Source of the DNA: JAYQUR01 sp038133505
GTDB taxonomy: Bacteria; Pseudomonadota; Alphaproteobacteria; MPNO01; UBA830
Length of the DNA stretch: 21,753 nucleotides
Assembly: GCA_038133505.1 (NCBI GenBank)
Contig: JAYPTI010000037.1
Span: forward strand, 1-21,753
Direction of reading: 5' to 3'
The notes below the pieces were generated by a model that ran no database searches, was not told the DNA's origin, and saw nothing but the letters and a program-made list of their open reading frames with translations. This document shows, piece after piece, positions 7,653 through 14,130 of the stretch. The position numbers and the translations under genes were made by a program. Each line of letters starts with the position of its first letter. Within the stretch, counting starts at the first letter, position 1.

Positions 7653-7692
7653 GGCCCGCTCTCCACGCCGGAGGGCGGGCCATTTTCTTTTG
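7653..7692 (+). terminator. Rho-independent terminator after the MscS-type gene
   Basis: GGCCCGCTCTC (7653-7663) pairs with GAGGGCGGGCC (7671-7681), an 11-bp stem with one G-T pair and a 7-base loop. It is followed by ATTTTCTTTT. It lies between convergent genes and serves the plus-strand unit. Confidence 0.85.
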
Positions 7693-7707
7693 GCTGGACG
7701 GTCCCGC

Positions 7708-8691
7708 TCAGGCGGCCGCTTCGAACCGGTAATAGTTCGCGAAGCGCATCAGGAACTCGTCGGTCATCGAGAACAGGATCGTATCCTCCGCCGCCTCGTG
7801 CTCGATCCAGTTCCACGTCGGGGCGCAGAACGTGTCGCCCCTGCCCCACGAAATCGTCGTATCGCCGACCCGGGTCGTGCCGCTGCCCATCATCGGGCTG
7901 TAGACGAGATTGGCCGTATGCCGGAACTTCCGCGTCTTCTGACCGGCTTCGAGCCGCTCGACATAGATGCCGATCGTCGGCATCTCGTCCGCTTCGAGCC
8001 GGATCCGCTTGCCGAAAAGGCCCTCCGGGTCGGCTTCCGCCGCTTCCGTCCGCTTCAGCAGGCTTTCCCAGGTGAAGCGGTAGGGCGAGTCGGGCGTGAC
8101 GCGTTCGACGGGCGCGAAGCCGTCGGGGTGATCCTCGACGAACATCGGCTCCAGCAGATGCGTCAGCGGGACATCGAGCCCGTCGAGCCAGTAGGCCGGC
8201 CGGTCGCCGTCGTGACCGTGGCCGTGCCACGACCATCCCGGCGTGAGGACGATATCCCCCGTCTCCATTGGGTGCTTCTCGCCATCGACGACGGAAAACG
8301 CCCCTTCGCTCTCGATGATCACGCGGAGCGCGTGTGGCGCGTGGCGGTGCGTCCGCGCCTGCTCGCCCGGCAGGATCATCTGGTAGGCGTTGACCAGCGT
8401 CTTCGTCGTGGCGATGTCGTTGCCCTCGACCGGATTGCGGAGGATCAGGTTGCGGCGTTCCGCAAGCTCGGTGTTGATAAGCCGGCCCGCCGCGTCGAGC
8501 GCCGCCTTGCAGGCATCGTAGCGCCAGTGCATCGGCTTGAACGGGCTCTTGGGCTCCGGCGACAGGATCGGCCGCTCTCGGTCGATCCATCCCGGCGTCA
8601 TGTCGAACGGATCGAGCGCGCCGTAGAGCGCTTCGAGACTGCCCGCATCACGCAGGCTCGCAATCGTGTCGGCGTTCAGGTTTCCGTCCAT
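7708..8691 (-). CDS. Gentisate 1,2-dioxygenase-like bicupin
   Basis: Gentisate dioxygenases and their relatives (1-hydroxy-2-naphthoate and salicylate dioxygenases) use Fe(II) to cleave hydroxylated aromatic rings. The 327-residue product has two cupin domains. The first (about 100-175) keeps the metal site: H115 and H117 in THRH, then the TPGWSWH motif whose H156 should be the third ligand. The second (about 245-320) has GRGDTFCAPTWNWIEHEA. The N-terminal segment SPFKPMHWRYD is also family-like. The ATG start at 8691 has a strong GGGAGG upstream. No maleylpyruvate isomerase or fumarylpyruvate hydrolase is nearby, so the true substrate is open. It diverges from the HDO gene across 113 bases. 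Confidence 0.82.
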   Translation of the reverse strand: MDGNLNADTIASLRDAGSLEALYGALDPFDMTPGWIDRERPILSPEPKSPFKPMHWRYDACKAALDAAGRLINTELAERRNLILRNPVEGNDIATTKTLVNAYQMILPGEQARTHRHAPHALRVIIESEGAFSVVDGEKHPMETGDIVLTPGWSWHGHGHDGDRPAYWLDGLDVPLTHLLEPMFVEDHPDGFAPVERVTPDSPYRFTWESLLKRTEAAEADPEGLFGKRIRLEADEMPTIGIYVERLEAGQKTRKFRHTANLVYSPMMGSGTTRVGDTTISWGRGDTFCAPTWNWIEHEAAEDTILFSMTDEFLMRFANYYRFEAAA

Positions 8692-8804
8692 CGGTTTTCC
8701 TCCCGGTCGTTTCCCCGACTATAGCACTCGCGCGCGATGTTTCCCCCAAATGGTTCGCATGCTATTGAACACGGACCAGGGTCACATCAGGCGGAGTACG
8801 GGAC

Positions 8805-9530
8805 ATGGCCGAAGCGCGCAGCCGGGAAGAATTTCTGAAGGAAATGGAGAGCCGTTTCGAGGGCAAGCGGCACTCGGACTACCAGATGGTGAAAACCATC
8901 GCCGACGGCACGGCGACGAGGGAACAGATCGGCTATCTGGCGGTGCTGTTCTATCACTTCACCAAGTGGACGCCGCAGGTGATCTCGACCATCCATTCGC
9001 GCTGCGACGACCGGACGATCCGCCGGCGCATCATGGATACGCTGATCGACGAGGATACGGAGCTGCGCTGCGGCTCGGCGGGCCACGACTATCTCGCGAT
9101 GCAGTTCGCGACGCGGTTCACTGGCCTGAGGGAGGCCGAGGTCGAGGCGCATCCGGTTCCCGAGGCCGTGAAGAACATGACCGCCTACCGCTTCAAGGTC
9201 GCGCAGGAGATGCCGGTGACGATCGCGCTCGGCAATTCGGGCGTCGCCTCCGAAAGCCATGCGCCGGAGATGTGCCGCATGATCTCGGACGGCCTCCGCG
9301 AGCATTTCGGCGTCATGGACGAGGACCAGGAAAGCTGGATCGTCCATATCGAAGGCGACGAGGAACACTCCGAGACCGCGCTCAAGACCGTGCTCGAATA
9401 CTGCACGACGCGCGAGTTGCAGGACCAGATGCTCTGGTGCATCGACGAGTACCTGTCGCACTGGGGCAATTTCTGGAACGAATGCGTCAAGGGCGACCTG
9501 CGCCAGCCGCAGACCGCCGCCGCCGAGTAA
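8805..9530 (+). CDS. Haem-oxygenase-fold diiron protein (HDO; CADD/PqqC/TenA-like)
   Basis: A 241-residue, mostly helical protein of the TenA/PqqC fold. It carries the ligand signature of haem-oxygenase-like diiron oxidases: H181-x3-D185-x2-H188 (HIEGDEEH) in the last core helix. Upstream are a Glu at 83 or 86 with H94 (IDEDTELRCGSAGH) and E150 (ASESH) as the remaining probable iron ligands. Characterized relatives include CADD (p-aminobenzoate formation), UndA (alkene formation) and BesC, all activating O2 at iron. PqqC itself is cofactorless, so the intact metal motif argues against that function. No pqq, thi or folate genes are nearby. The next gene, 31 bases downstream, is a 2Fe-2S ferredoxin that could supply electrons. 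The substrate is unknown. Confidence 0.75.
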   Translation: MAEARSREEFLKEMESRFEGKRHSDYQMVKTIADGTATREQIGYLAVLFYHFTKWTPQVISTIHSRCDDRTIRRRIMDTLIDEDTELRCGSAGHDYLAMQFATRFTGLREAEVEAHPVPEAVKNMTAYRFKVAQEMPVTIALGNSGVASESHAPEMCRMISDGLREHFGVMDEDQESWIVHIEGDEEHSETALKTVLEYCTTRELQDQMLWCIDEYLSHWGNFWNECVKGDLRQPQTAAAE

Positions 9531-9561
9531 CGACGGCGCGCGCAACCGGAACCCGACCTTC

Positions 9562-9882
9562 GTGAAACCCGTCCTGCGGCCCCTGCCCGACAACGCGTCG
9601 GGCACGCCCCGCCTCACCGTCTGCGTCAACGACCGCGGCGAGAATGCGATCTCTCCGTCCTGCGGGCCGCGCGGCGGCGCGGCGCTGGAAGCGGCGATCC
9701 GCGACGCGGTCGGCGCGAGCGGCTTCGACTGCGAGGTCCAGACGATCCGCTGCCTCGGTCTCTGCGAGAAAGGCCCGAACGTGCGGCTCGCGCCCGGCAA
9801 CAACTGGTTCCACGACGTCACGCCCGATGACGCCAGCGAGCTCGTTGCAGCCGCCGCGGCGCACATGGCCGAACGCGGTTAA
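9562..9882 (+). CDS. Thioredoxin-like 2Fe-2S ferredoxin / DUF1636-type metal-binding protein
   Basis: A 106-residue protein from a GTG at 9562. It has the cysteine pattern of thioredoxin-fold 2Fe-2S ferredoxins: C21-x12-C34, then C64-x3-C68 (CLGLC), plus an extra C57. Around them are the family phrases SCGPRGG, GPNVRLAPGNNWFHDVTPDD and ASELV. Such proteins carry one 2Fe-2S cluster and act as small electron carriers. It follows the HDO gene with a 31-base gap and no terminator, so the two are probably cotranscribed. No clear ribosome binding site precedes the GTG, which fits translational coupling. An electron-donor role for the HDO protein is inferred from position only. Confidence 0.78.
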   Translation: MKPVLRPLPDNASGTPRLTVCVNDRGENAISPSCGPRGGAALEAAIRDAVGASGFDCEVQTIRCLGLCEKGPNVRLAPGNNWFHDVTPDDASELVAAAAAHMAERG

Positions 9883-9966
9883 CGAAAGTTCAATCCGTCG
9901 CGCGCAAATTCGGTTTTGGGGCTGGAAACGCATCACGGCGGATGTTATATGCCCCTCCCTTACTGA

Positions 9967-10042
9967 TCCTCGGTAGCTCAGTTGGTAGAGCAAGCGGCTG
10001 TTAACCGCTGGGTCGGGGGTTCGAGTCCCTCCCGAGGAGCCA
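9967..10042 (+). tRNA. tRNA-Asn(GTT)
   Basis: 76 bases with an encoded CCA end. The acceptor stem TCCTCGG pairs perfectly with CCGAGGA (10032-10038). The anticodon arm AGCGG-CTGTTAA-CCGCT has GTT at 10000-10002. The T arm contains GGTTCGAGTCC, and the discriminator base is G. A possible promoter is TGGAAA (9923-9928), 17 bases, TATATG (9946-9951), but its -35 match is weak. Confidence 0.97.
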
Positions 10043-10050
10043 ATTCGAAG

Positions 10051-10088
10051 CGGGGACCCGGTCGCAAGATCGGGTTCCCGTTTTTCGT
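10051..10088 (+). terminator. Rho-independent terminator after tRNA-Asn
   Basis: CGGGGACCCGGT (10051-10062) pairs with ATCGGGTTCCCG (10069-10080), a 12-bp stem with two G-T pairs around a six-base loop. It is followed by TTTTTCGTT. It ends the tRNA-Asn transcript. Confidence 0.88.
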
Positions 10089-10134
10089 TCGGCAAACCGC
10101 CCAGACGGGCTTCAGGATCGCCGGGTATCCGGGA

Positions 10135-10562
10135 TCAGTTGAACGGCAGAGACTTGGGGTTTTTCGAGGCGCCGTACGGCAGGGCGGGACGCTTCTCGGT
10201 CTCGCCGCCCGCCGCCGGCGCCATCATGTCGGGCGCCCGGGCCAGCAGTTCGCGGAGCGCCACGGCATCGGCCTCGCTCACGCCCTGCGTATTCGCCATC
10301 GCCAGCGCCGGCGCGACCTCGACGGACGGTCCCGTATCGCAGATGCGGGACCCCTGAACCATGCGGAACAGCGCGCAATCCTTGTGGGTGGCGGCGGAAA
10401 TCGCGTGGTCGGTCAGGCCCTTGCCCGACGACGCGTAGGACAGGCCGTCGAGCGCATAGGCCGTCAGCGGCACCAGGGCGGTGCTTTAACAACCGCCGAG
10501 CAGCGCGATCGACGCGGCGGCAACGGCGGCCCTGAGCGGTTTCGACGACAGGTTCTTGACAT
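10135..10562 (-). pseudogene. Interrupted lipoprotein gene of unknown function
   Basis: The reverse strand encodes what looks like a small lipoprotein, but it is broken. From 10560 the frame reads VKNLSSKPLRAAVAAASIAL then LGGC, a normal lipoprotein signal with lipobox cysteine at 10489-10491. The very next codon is TAA (10486-10488). The same frame then continues for 116 residues to the stop at 10135, starting STALVPLTAYALDGLSYASS and containing two cysteines in KDCALF and RICDTG. No ATG, GTG or TTG opens the signal-peptide frame; the only nearby ATG (10562) is one base out of phase. A one-base deletion at the start plus one nonsense change would explain this. A GTG at 10473 could restart translation but has no ribosome binding site and no signal peptide. 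Family unknown. Confidence 0.7.
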
Positions 10563-10676
10563 CAGGATCGGACGCCTCGTTTAACGGGCGGTAAATGCGC
10601 CTTTCCCGCGCCGGTCACACGGTTGCCGTGCCGTCCGAATCGGCGTCACGGCGCCGTGAGCCGCGCCCACAATTTC

Positions 10677-10824
10677 GTCGGGATTTTTTACGGTTTCACG
10701 GCAGCGACGCGCAATTCAACAAGTCATTGTAAAATAAACAAAAAACGACAAGAAAGCGGACAATCACCCCCGTTCTCGGCGGATTACGGACAAAAAAACG
10801 TCGGACAATTTTACGGTTTTTCGA
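10677..10824 (+). promoter_or_regulatory. Paired upstream elements before the PEP-CTERM gene
   Basis: A 25-base element occurs twice in direct orientation, at 10677-10701 and 10800-10824, with the shared pattern GTCGG-N4-TTTTACGGTTT-N2-CG. A shorter word, CGGACAA, occurs at 10757, 10787 and 10802, that is, at 30- and 15-base intervals. The nearer element lies about 80-105 bases upstream of the predicted sigma54 transcription start, the usual place for activator binding. The rest of the 389-base gap 10563-10951 shows no gene. Confidence 0.5.
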
Positions 10825-10878
10825 CACCCCGAATTCCGAAATGAGACTAACTTATTGTTATTATGAATAAATTTTGCA

Positions 10879-10894
10879 TGGCATAAAAATTGCT
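10879..10894 (+). promoter_or_regulatory. Sigma54 (RpoN) promoter of the PEP-CTERM gene
   Basis: TGGCATAAAAATTGCT matches the -24/-12 consensus TGGCAC-N5-TTGCW at all but one position, with correct GG to GC spacing. The predicted transcription start is near 10905, leaving a 5' leader of about 46 bases to the ATG at 10952. Confidence 0.82.
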
Positions 10895-10951
10895 TGTTGA
10901 AACAGTGGATTCGCAGGCGACGCGGAGCAGGTTGCGCTAAAGGACAAGAAA

Positions 10952-11656
10952 ATGTTTCGTAAGTACCTCGCAGCACTCGCCGTCACGACGCTGAGCTTCG
11001 GCTCCGCGCAGGCGTTGACGATCGACACGTTCAACACGACGCAGTCGGTTACCGATTTCGGCGGCGATGCGATCGCGACCTCCGGCACGGTCAGCGACGC
11101 GGCAAACATCATCGGAACGGACCGTATTGTCACCGTTCTGCAGACCGGCGGCACGACCGCGGCCTCGCTGAGCTTCAACGACGGCTCCAACAGCCTCATG
11201 ACCCTGTCGAACGCAGACAGCACGTCGACCTCGACCATCCTGTATGGAGGCATCGGCGGCACCCTCGGCCTCGGCGGCGTCGACGTGACGGTGAGCGGCG
11301 CGCAGAACGCCTTCGACATACGCGTCATTCAGAGCGATTTCGCGACCGCGGTGAGCATCACCGTCGGCGACGCGTCCGGCTCGTCCATCCTGACACAGAC
11401 GTCGCCGACGCTGGTCACCTCGAGCACCCCGTTCATCTTCGAGTTCGCGAACTTCTCGGTATTCACCGGGTCGGGTGCGGACTTCACCTCGCTCGAGTTC
11501 ATCCAGATCGACATCACGACGTCGGTCAACCAGACCGACCTTCAGCTCGACTTCTTCGGCACGACGACGACCGTCCAGACGCCCGAGCCCGGCATGGCGC
11601 TCGTCTTCGGCTTCGGCCTGGCCGCCCTCGGTTTCGCCCGGCGCCGCCGCAGCTGA
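10952..11656 (+). CDS. PEP-CTERM sorting-signal exported protein
   Basis: Exported protein destined for processing by an exosortase. The 234 residues begin with a Sec signal peptide (MFRKYLAALAVTTLSFGSAQA, cleavage near 21). The middle is rich in Thr, Ser, Gly and Asp, low in Lys, and without Cys, as in beta-rich surface proteins. The end is the standard tripartite PEP-CTERM: PEP at 211-213, a hydrophobic helix (about 215-228), then RRRRS. AAAGGA precedes the ATG at 10952. Exosortase (EpsH/XrtA), PrsK/PrsR and exopolysaccharide genes are absent from the window and must be elsewhere in the genome if the protein is sorted. Expression is probably sigma54-dependent. The body of the protein matches no family I recognise. 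Confidence 0.9.
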   Translation: MFRKYLAALAVTTLSFGSAQALTIDTFNTTQSVTDFGGDAIATSGTVSDAANIIGTDRIVTVLQTGGTTAASLSFNDGSNSLMTLSNADSTSTSTILYGGIGGTLGLGGVDVTVSGAQNAFDIRVIQSDFATAVSITVGDASGSSILTQTSPTLVTSSTPFIFEFANFSVFTGSGADFTSLEFIQIDITTSVNQTDLQLDFFGTTTTVQTPEPGMALVFGFGLAALGFARRRRS

Positions 11657-11676
11657 TATCGACACTGTCCTAGCGC

Positions 11677-11711
11677 GAAAACGGCGTCCTTCGGGGCGCC
11701 GTTTTCTTTTG
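11677..11711 (+). terminator. Rho-independent terminator after the PEP-CTERM gene
   Basis: GAAAACGGCGTCC (11677-11689) pairs with GGGCGCCGTTTTC (11694-11706), a 13-bp stem with one G-T pair closed by a TTCG tetraloop. It is followed by TTTTG. A very strong terminator, as expected for an abundantly expressed monocistronic gene. Confidence 0.93.
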
Positions 11712-11751
11712 TGCACTGGCCATCGACCCTTCCCCCGCCTATCCTTCGCGG

Positions 11752-12072
11752 ATGTCGGGAAATCTCATCACCCTCGATCTTCGGAAATTCACGGCCGCCG
11801 ACGCCGCGAAGAACGAGGCGCTTCAGGACAAGATCCGCATGCTCCGTCGCTGGTACCGATGCGAACGCGTCGAGCGCGACGGTATCGAATATTTCGCCCT
11901 CTATTCCGGCGACCGGGGCAATCAGCCCTATGCCAGCTATCGCGTCTTCCGCGACGTCCGCGGCGCCTACCTTCTTCGCGACGGCAGGTCCGACGCGCTG
12001 ATCGCGACCGGCCGAACGATCGACGCCGCCCTAGACGCCCTGCCCGACGATTTCTATTTCGCCCGTTACTGA
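11752..12072 (+). CDS. Conserved-looking protein of unknown function, 106 residues
   Basis: I do not recognise this protein. It is a soluble, charged, 106-residue product from the ATG at 11752, with no signal peptide or membrane span and a single cysteine. Visible stretches are KIRMLRRWYRCERVERDG and IEYFALYSGDRGNQPYASYR, which look like a small alpha/beta fold, and a C-terminal LDALPDDFYFARY. Codon use is like the neighbours, supporting a real gene. It lacks an evident ribosome binding site, and TATCCT lies about 12 bases before the ATG, so a short-leader transcript is possible. The RidA gene begins 15 bases after its stop, suggesting one operon with RidA and the dioxygenase. Confidence 0.75.
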   Translation: MSGNLITLDLRKFTAADAAKNEALQDKIRMLRRWYRCERVERDGIEYFALYSGDRGNQPYASYRVFRDVRGAYLLRDGRSDALIATGRTIDAALDALPDDFYFARY

Positions 12073-12087
12073 AAAGGGAGACCCGCC

Positions 12088-12501
12088 ATGCCGCGCGGCA
12101 AGAAGGAATGCATCTACGTCAAGGGAATGTCCGAGGCGCTGAAGAAGGCAAAGGTGCCGCTGTCGCCCGCAGTAAAGGCGAACGGCTTCGTGTTCGTCTC
12201 CGGCCTGCCGCCGGTCGATCCCAAGACCGGCAAGGTCGTCAGCGGCGACATCCGCCGCCAGACGCGGCTCAGCCTGCAGAACGTGCAGCGGACGCTGAAG
12301 GCGGCCGGTTCGTCGCTCGACCGGGTGGTCAAGGCCAACATCTACATCGCCAACGCCGCCTACTACGACACGGTCAACGACGAGTACGCCAAGTTCTTCC
12401 CGAAGGACCCGCCGGCGCGAACATTCGTCACAGTCGGTTCCTGGCCCTGGGAGTTCGATATCGAGATAGAATGCACCGCGCTCTGCGACGAAGACGATTA
12501 A
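12088..12501 (+). CDS. RidA-family (YjgF/YER057c/UK114) deaminase
   Basis: RidA-family proteins hydrolyse reactive enamine/imine intermediates; one branch is 2-aminomuconate deaminase of the 3-hydroxyanthranilate and 2-nitrobenzoate catabolic routes. The 137-residue product has the key arginine R111 in PPARTFVTVG and the glutamate E128 in IEIECTAL, matching the catalytic pair of RidA. VFVSGLPPVDPKTGKVV is the usual N-terminal strand and turn. AGGGAG precedes the ATG at 12088. Nineteen bases downstream is 3-hydroxyanthranilate 3,4-dioxygenase, which makes a 2-aminomuconate deaminase role plausible. The decarboxylase and dehydrogenase needed between those two steps are not in the window, so a general RidA role remains possible. 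Confidence 0.88.
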   Translation: MPRGKKECIYVKGMSEALKKAKVPLSPAVKANGFVFVSGLPPVDPKTGKVVSGDIRRQTRLSLQNVQRTLKAAGSSLDRVVKANIYIANAAYYDTVNDEYAKFFPKDPPARTFVTVGSWPWEFDIEIECTALCDEDD

Positions 12502-12520
12502 TTCGAACGAGGAAACCGTC

Positions 12521-13042
12521 ATGACCACGCCCATTCCGCTCAACCTGATGAAATGGATCGACGATCACGCAGACGTGCTGAAACCGCCGGTCGGCAACGC
12601 GCAGATATGGGAAGACGGCGAATTCATGGTGACCGTCGTCGGCGGGCCGAACGTCCGGACCGACTATCACGACGACCCGGGCGACGAGTTCTTCTACCAG
12701 CTGCGCGGCAACATGAATCTCCGGATCATCGAGGACGGCAAGCCGAAGGACGTCCCGATCAAGGAAGGCGAAATCCTGATGCTGCCGGCGCATGTCCGCC
12801 ATTCGCCGCAGCGCGGCGCCGATACGGTGGGGCTCGTGATCGAGCGCATCCGCCAGCCCGGCGAACTCGATGCGTTCGAATGGTATTGCGAGAAGTGCGA
12901 TACGAAAGTGCACCGGCGCGAAGTGCAGCTCGAAAGCATCGTCGACGACCTGCCGCCGGTCTTCGAGGAGTATTACGGCGACGCGAGCTTGCGGAAATGC
13001 CCGTCCTGCGGGCATGAGAATCCCGGCAAACCGGGTAGCTAA
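12521..13042 (+). CDS. nbaC: 3-hydroxyanthranilate 3,4-dioxygenase
   Basis: Cleaves 3-hydroxyanthranilate to 2-amino-3-carboxymuconate semialdehyde, a step of tryptophan/kynurenine catabolism and of quinolinate formation. The 173-residue cupin has the Fe(II) ligands H50, E56 (YHDDPGDEFFY) and H94 (HVRHSPQR). The substrate-contact arginines R46 and R98 are also present. The bacterial form's second, rubredoxin-like iron site is intact: C123-x2-C126 and C160-x2-C163. Length and layout match the structurally known Cupriavidus enzyme. GAGGAA precedes the ATG at 12521. It follows the RidA gene by 19 bases in the same operon. No other kynurenine-pathway gene is visible. Confidence 0.95.
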   Translation: MTTPIPLNLMKWIDDHADVLKPPVGNAQIWEDGEFMVTVVGGPNVRTDYHDDPGDEFFYQLRGNMNLRIIEDGKPKDVPIKEGEILMLPAHVRHSPQRGADTVGLVIERIRQPGELDAFEWYCEKCDTKVHRREVQLESIVDDLPPVFEEYYGDASLRKCPSCGHENPGKPGS

Positions 13043-13078
13043 AAAGAAACGGGGAACGCCGGCGGCGCTCCCCGCTTT
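13041..13078. terminator. Bidirectional terminator between convergent genes
   Basis: CGGGGAACGCC (13050-13060) and GGCGCTCCCCG (13064-13074) form a stem with one mismatch and a 3-base loop. On the minus strand it is followed by TTTCTTTTT, a good signal for the copper chaperone gene. On the plus strand the tail is only CTTTGG, weaker for the dioxygenase. Confidence 0.75.
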
Positions 13079-13096
13079 GGACGCTGAGGGCCGAAC

Positions 13097-13678
13097 CTAA
13101 TGTTTACGCCCGCCCATGCCTTCCTTCATTTCGCCGCCCTTTTCCTTCATGCCGTCGCCATGCGCCCCATGGCCGCCGCCGCCCATCATCGCGCCCACGC
13201 CTTTCACGCTGACCTCGACGGTCACTTCGCCGGCCTTTTCGAACACCAGTGTCACGGGGAATATTCCCCCTTCTTTCAAAGGCTTGTTAAGCCCCATGAA
13301 CATGACGTGGTAACCGCCGGGCCGCATCTTGATCTCCCCCCCCACAGGCAAATCGATCCCGTCGACCCGGCGCATTTTCATGACGCCGTTTTCTTCGAGA
13401 TGGGTATGGATTTCGGTCCGTTTCGCGATGTCCGATTTGGCCCCGACAAGGCGGTCGGCCGCGCGGCCTTCGTTTTCTATCGACACATAGGCGCCGCCGT
13501 TGCGGGCCTTGCCCGCCGAGGCGCGCGCCCAGGCGCTTTCGACTTTGACGGATTTCGACATGCCGTGCATTTCGTGGCTGTCGTGTTTTTTCATCCCGTG
13601 GTCGTCGGCACGGGAAACGTCGGCGCTGCCGACAACGAGCATGAAGGCGGCCATGCCGCCGAGCATAGATCTGATCAT
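13097..13678 (-). CDS. Periplasmic copper chaperone PCu(A)C
   Basis: PCu(A)C proteins bind Cu(I) in the periplasm and help metallate the CuA centre of cytochrome c oxidase. The 193-residue product has a signal peptide (cleavage near SRA, residue 24). The diagnostic motif is intact with exact spacing: H91-x10-M102-x21-H124-x-M126. Both ends of the mature protein are His/Met-rich (MKKHDSHEMHGM near residue 30 and a Gly/His/Met tail from 164), giving extra copper capacity; the family core usually lacks such long tails. AGGAGA stands 8 bases before the ATG at 13678. The next gene upstream on the same strand encodes another small exported protein with a Cys-containing metal-like motif. Confidence 0.93.
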   Translation of the reverse strand: MIRSMLGGMAAFMLVVGSADVSRADDHGMKKHDSHEMHGMSKSVKVESAWARASAGKARNGGAYVSIENEGRAADRLVGAKSDIAKRTEIHTHLEENGVMKMRRVDGIDLPVGGEIKMRPGGYHVMFMGLNKPLKEGGIFPVTLVFEKAGEVTVEVSVKGVGAMMGGGGHGAHGDGMKEKGGEMKEGMGGRKH

Positions 13679-13731
13679 TTTCTATCTCCTGAACTGAAGG
13701 GTACCGGCGGATGCCGGTTCGATTGTGCCGT

Positions 13732-14091
13732 TCAGTTCCGGAGCGGCGGTCCCCTGCCGACGATCGGGCGGAGTTCGGGCCGCGCAACGGACCGCTCCGC
13801 AACGACCGGCCCCGACCGTTCGATGACGAACGTCCAGTCCGGAATCGCCTCGTACGGAGGGACTTCGATCGCGGGCCCCGTCCCCGTCAGGGGACAGATA
13901 TCGCAGTGATCCGAGATCGTCGCCCGGTCTGCGGGCGGCGTGGGAAATTCCGTTCGCTGCGGCCCGCAGAGCGGAAACTGAGGATTGGGCCCGTGCAGCG
14001 CAATCGCCGCCTCGGCAATACCGCCGCCGAGCGCCATGAATATGGCCGCGACCAGCGCCACGGCCCGGCAGTTGTCCCGGAAAATCCTCAT
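13732..14091 (-). CDS. Small exported protein with an HCDIC motif (DUF2946-like)
   Basis: 119 residues from the ATG at 14091. It has a clear signal peptide (MRIFRDNCRAVALVAAIFMA, cleavage after AEA near 28). The mature part has one early cysteine (FPLCGP) and the motif DHCDICPLTG, reminiscent of DUF2946 proteins often found beside copper genes. The C-terminal half is Pro/Arg-rich without recognised domains. It lies 53 bases upstream of the PCu(A)C gene on the same strand, so a role in copper handling is a reasonable inference. No ribosome binding site is visible; TATATT about 8 bases before the ATG would fit a leaderless message. Confidence 0.72.
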   Translation of the reverse strand: MRIFRDNCRAVALVAAIFMALGGGIAEAAIALHGPNPQFPLCGPQRTEFPTPPADRATISDHCDICPLTGTGPAIEVPPYEAIPDWTFVIERSGPVVAERSVARPELRPIVGRGPPLRN

Positions 14092-14130
14092 AAGCGAAAT
14101 ATAGGGAACCGCGAAGGCCCCCGCCAGCGA

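Noticed and set aside
9967..10562. tRNA-Asn as an integration site for a mobile island
   Set aside because: No integrase, no duplicated tRNA 3' end and no composition change other than the short AT-rich promoter region.
10623..10844. 73-codon frame containing two VGxFYGF phrases
   Set aside because: The repeated phrase comes from the duplicated 25-base DNA element upstream of the sigma54 promoter; the frame has no ribosome binding site and unusual composition for the window.
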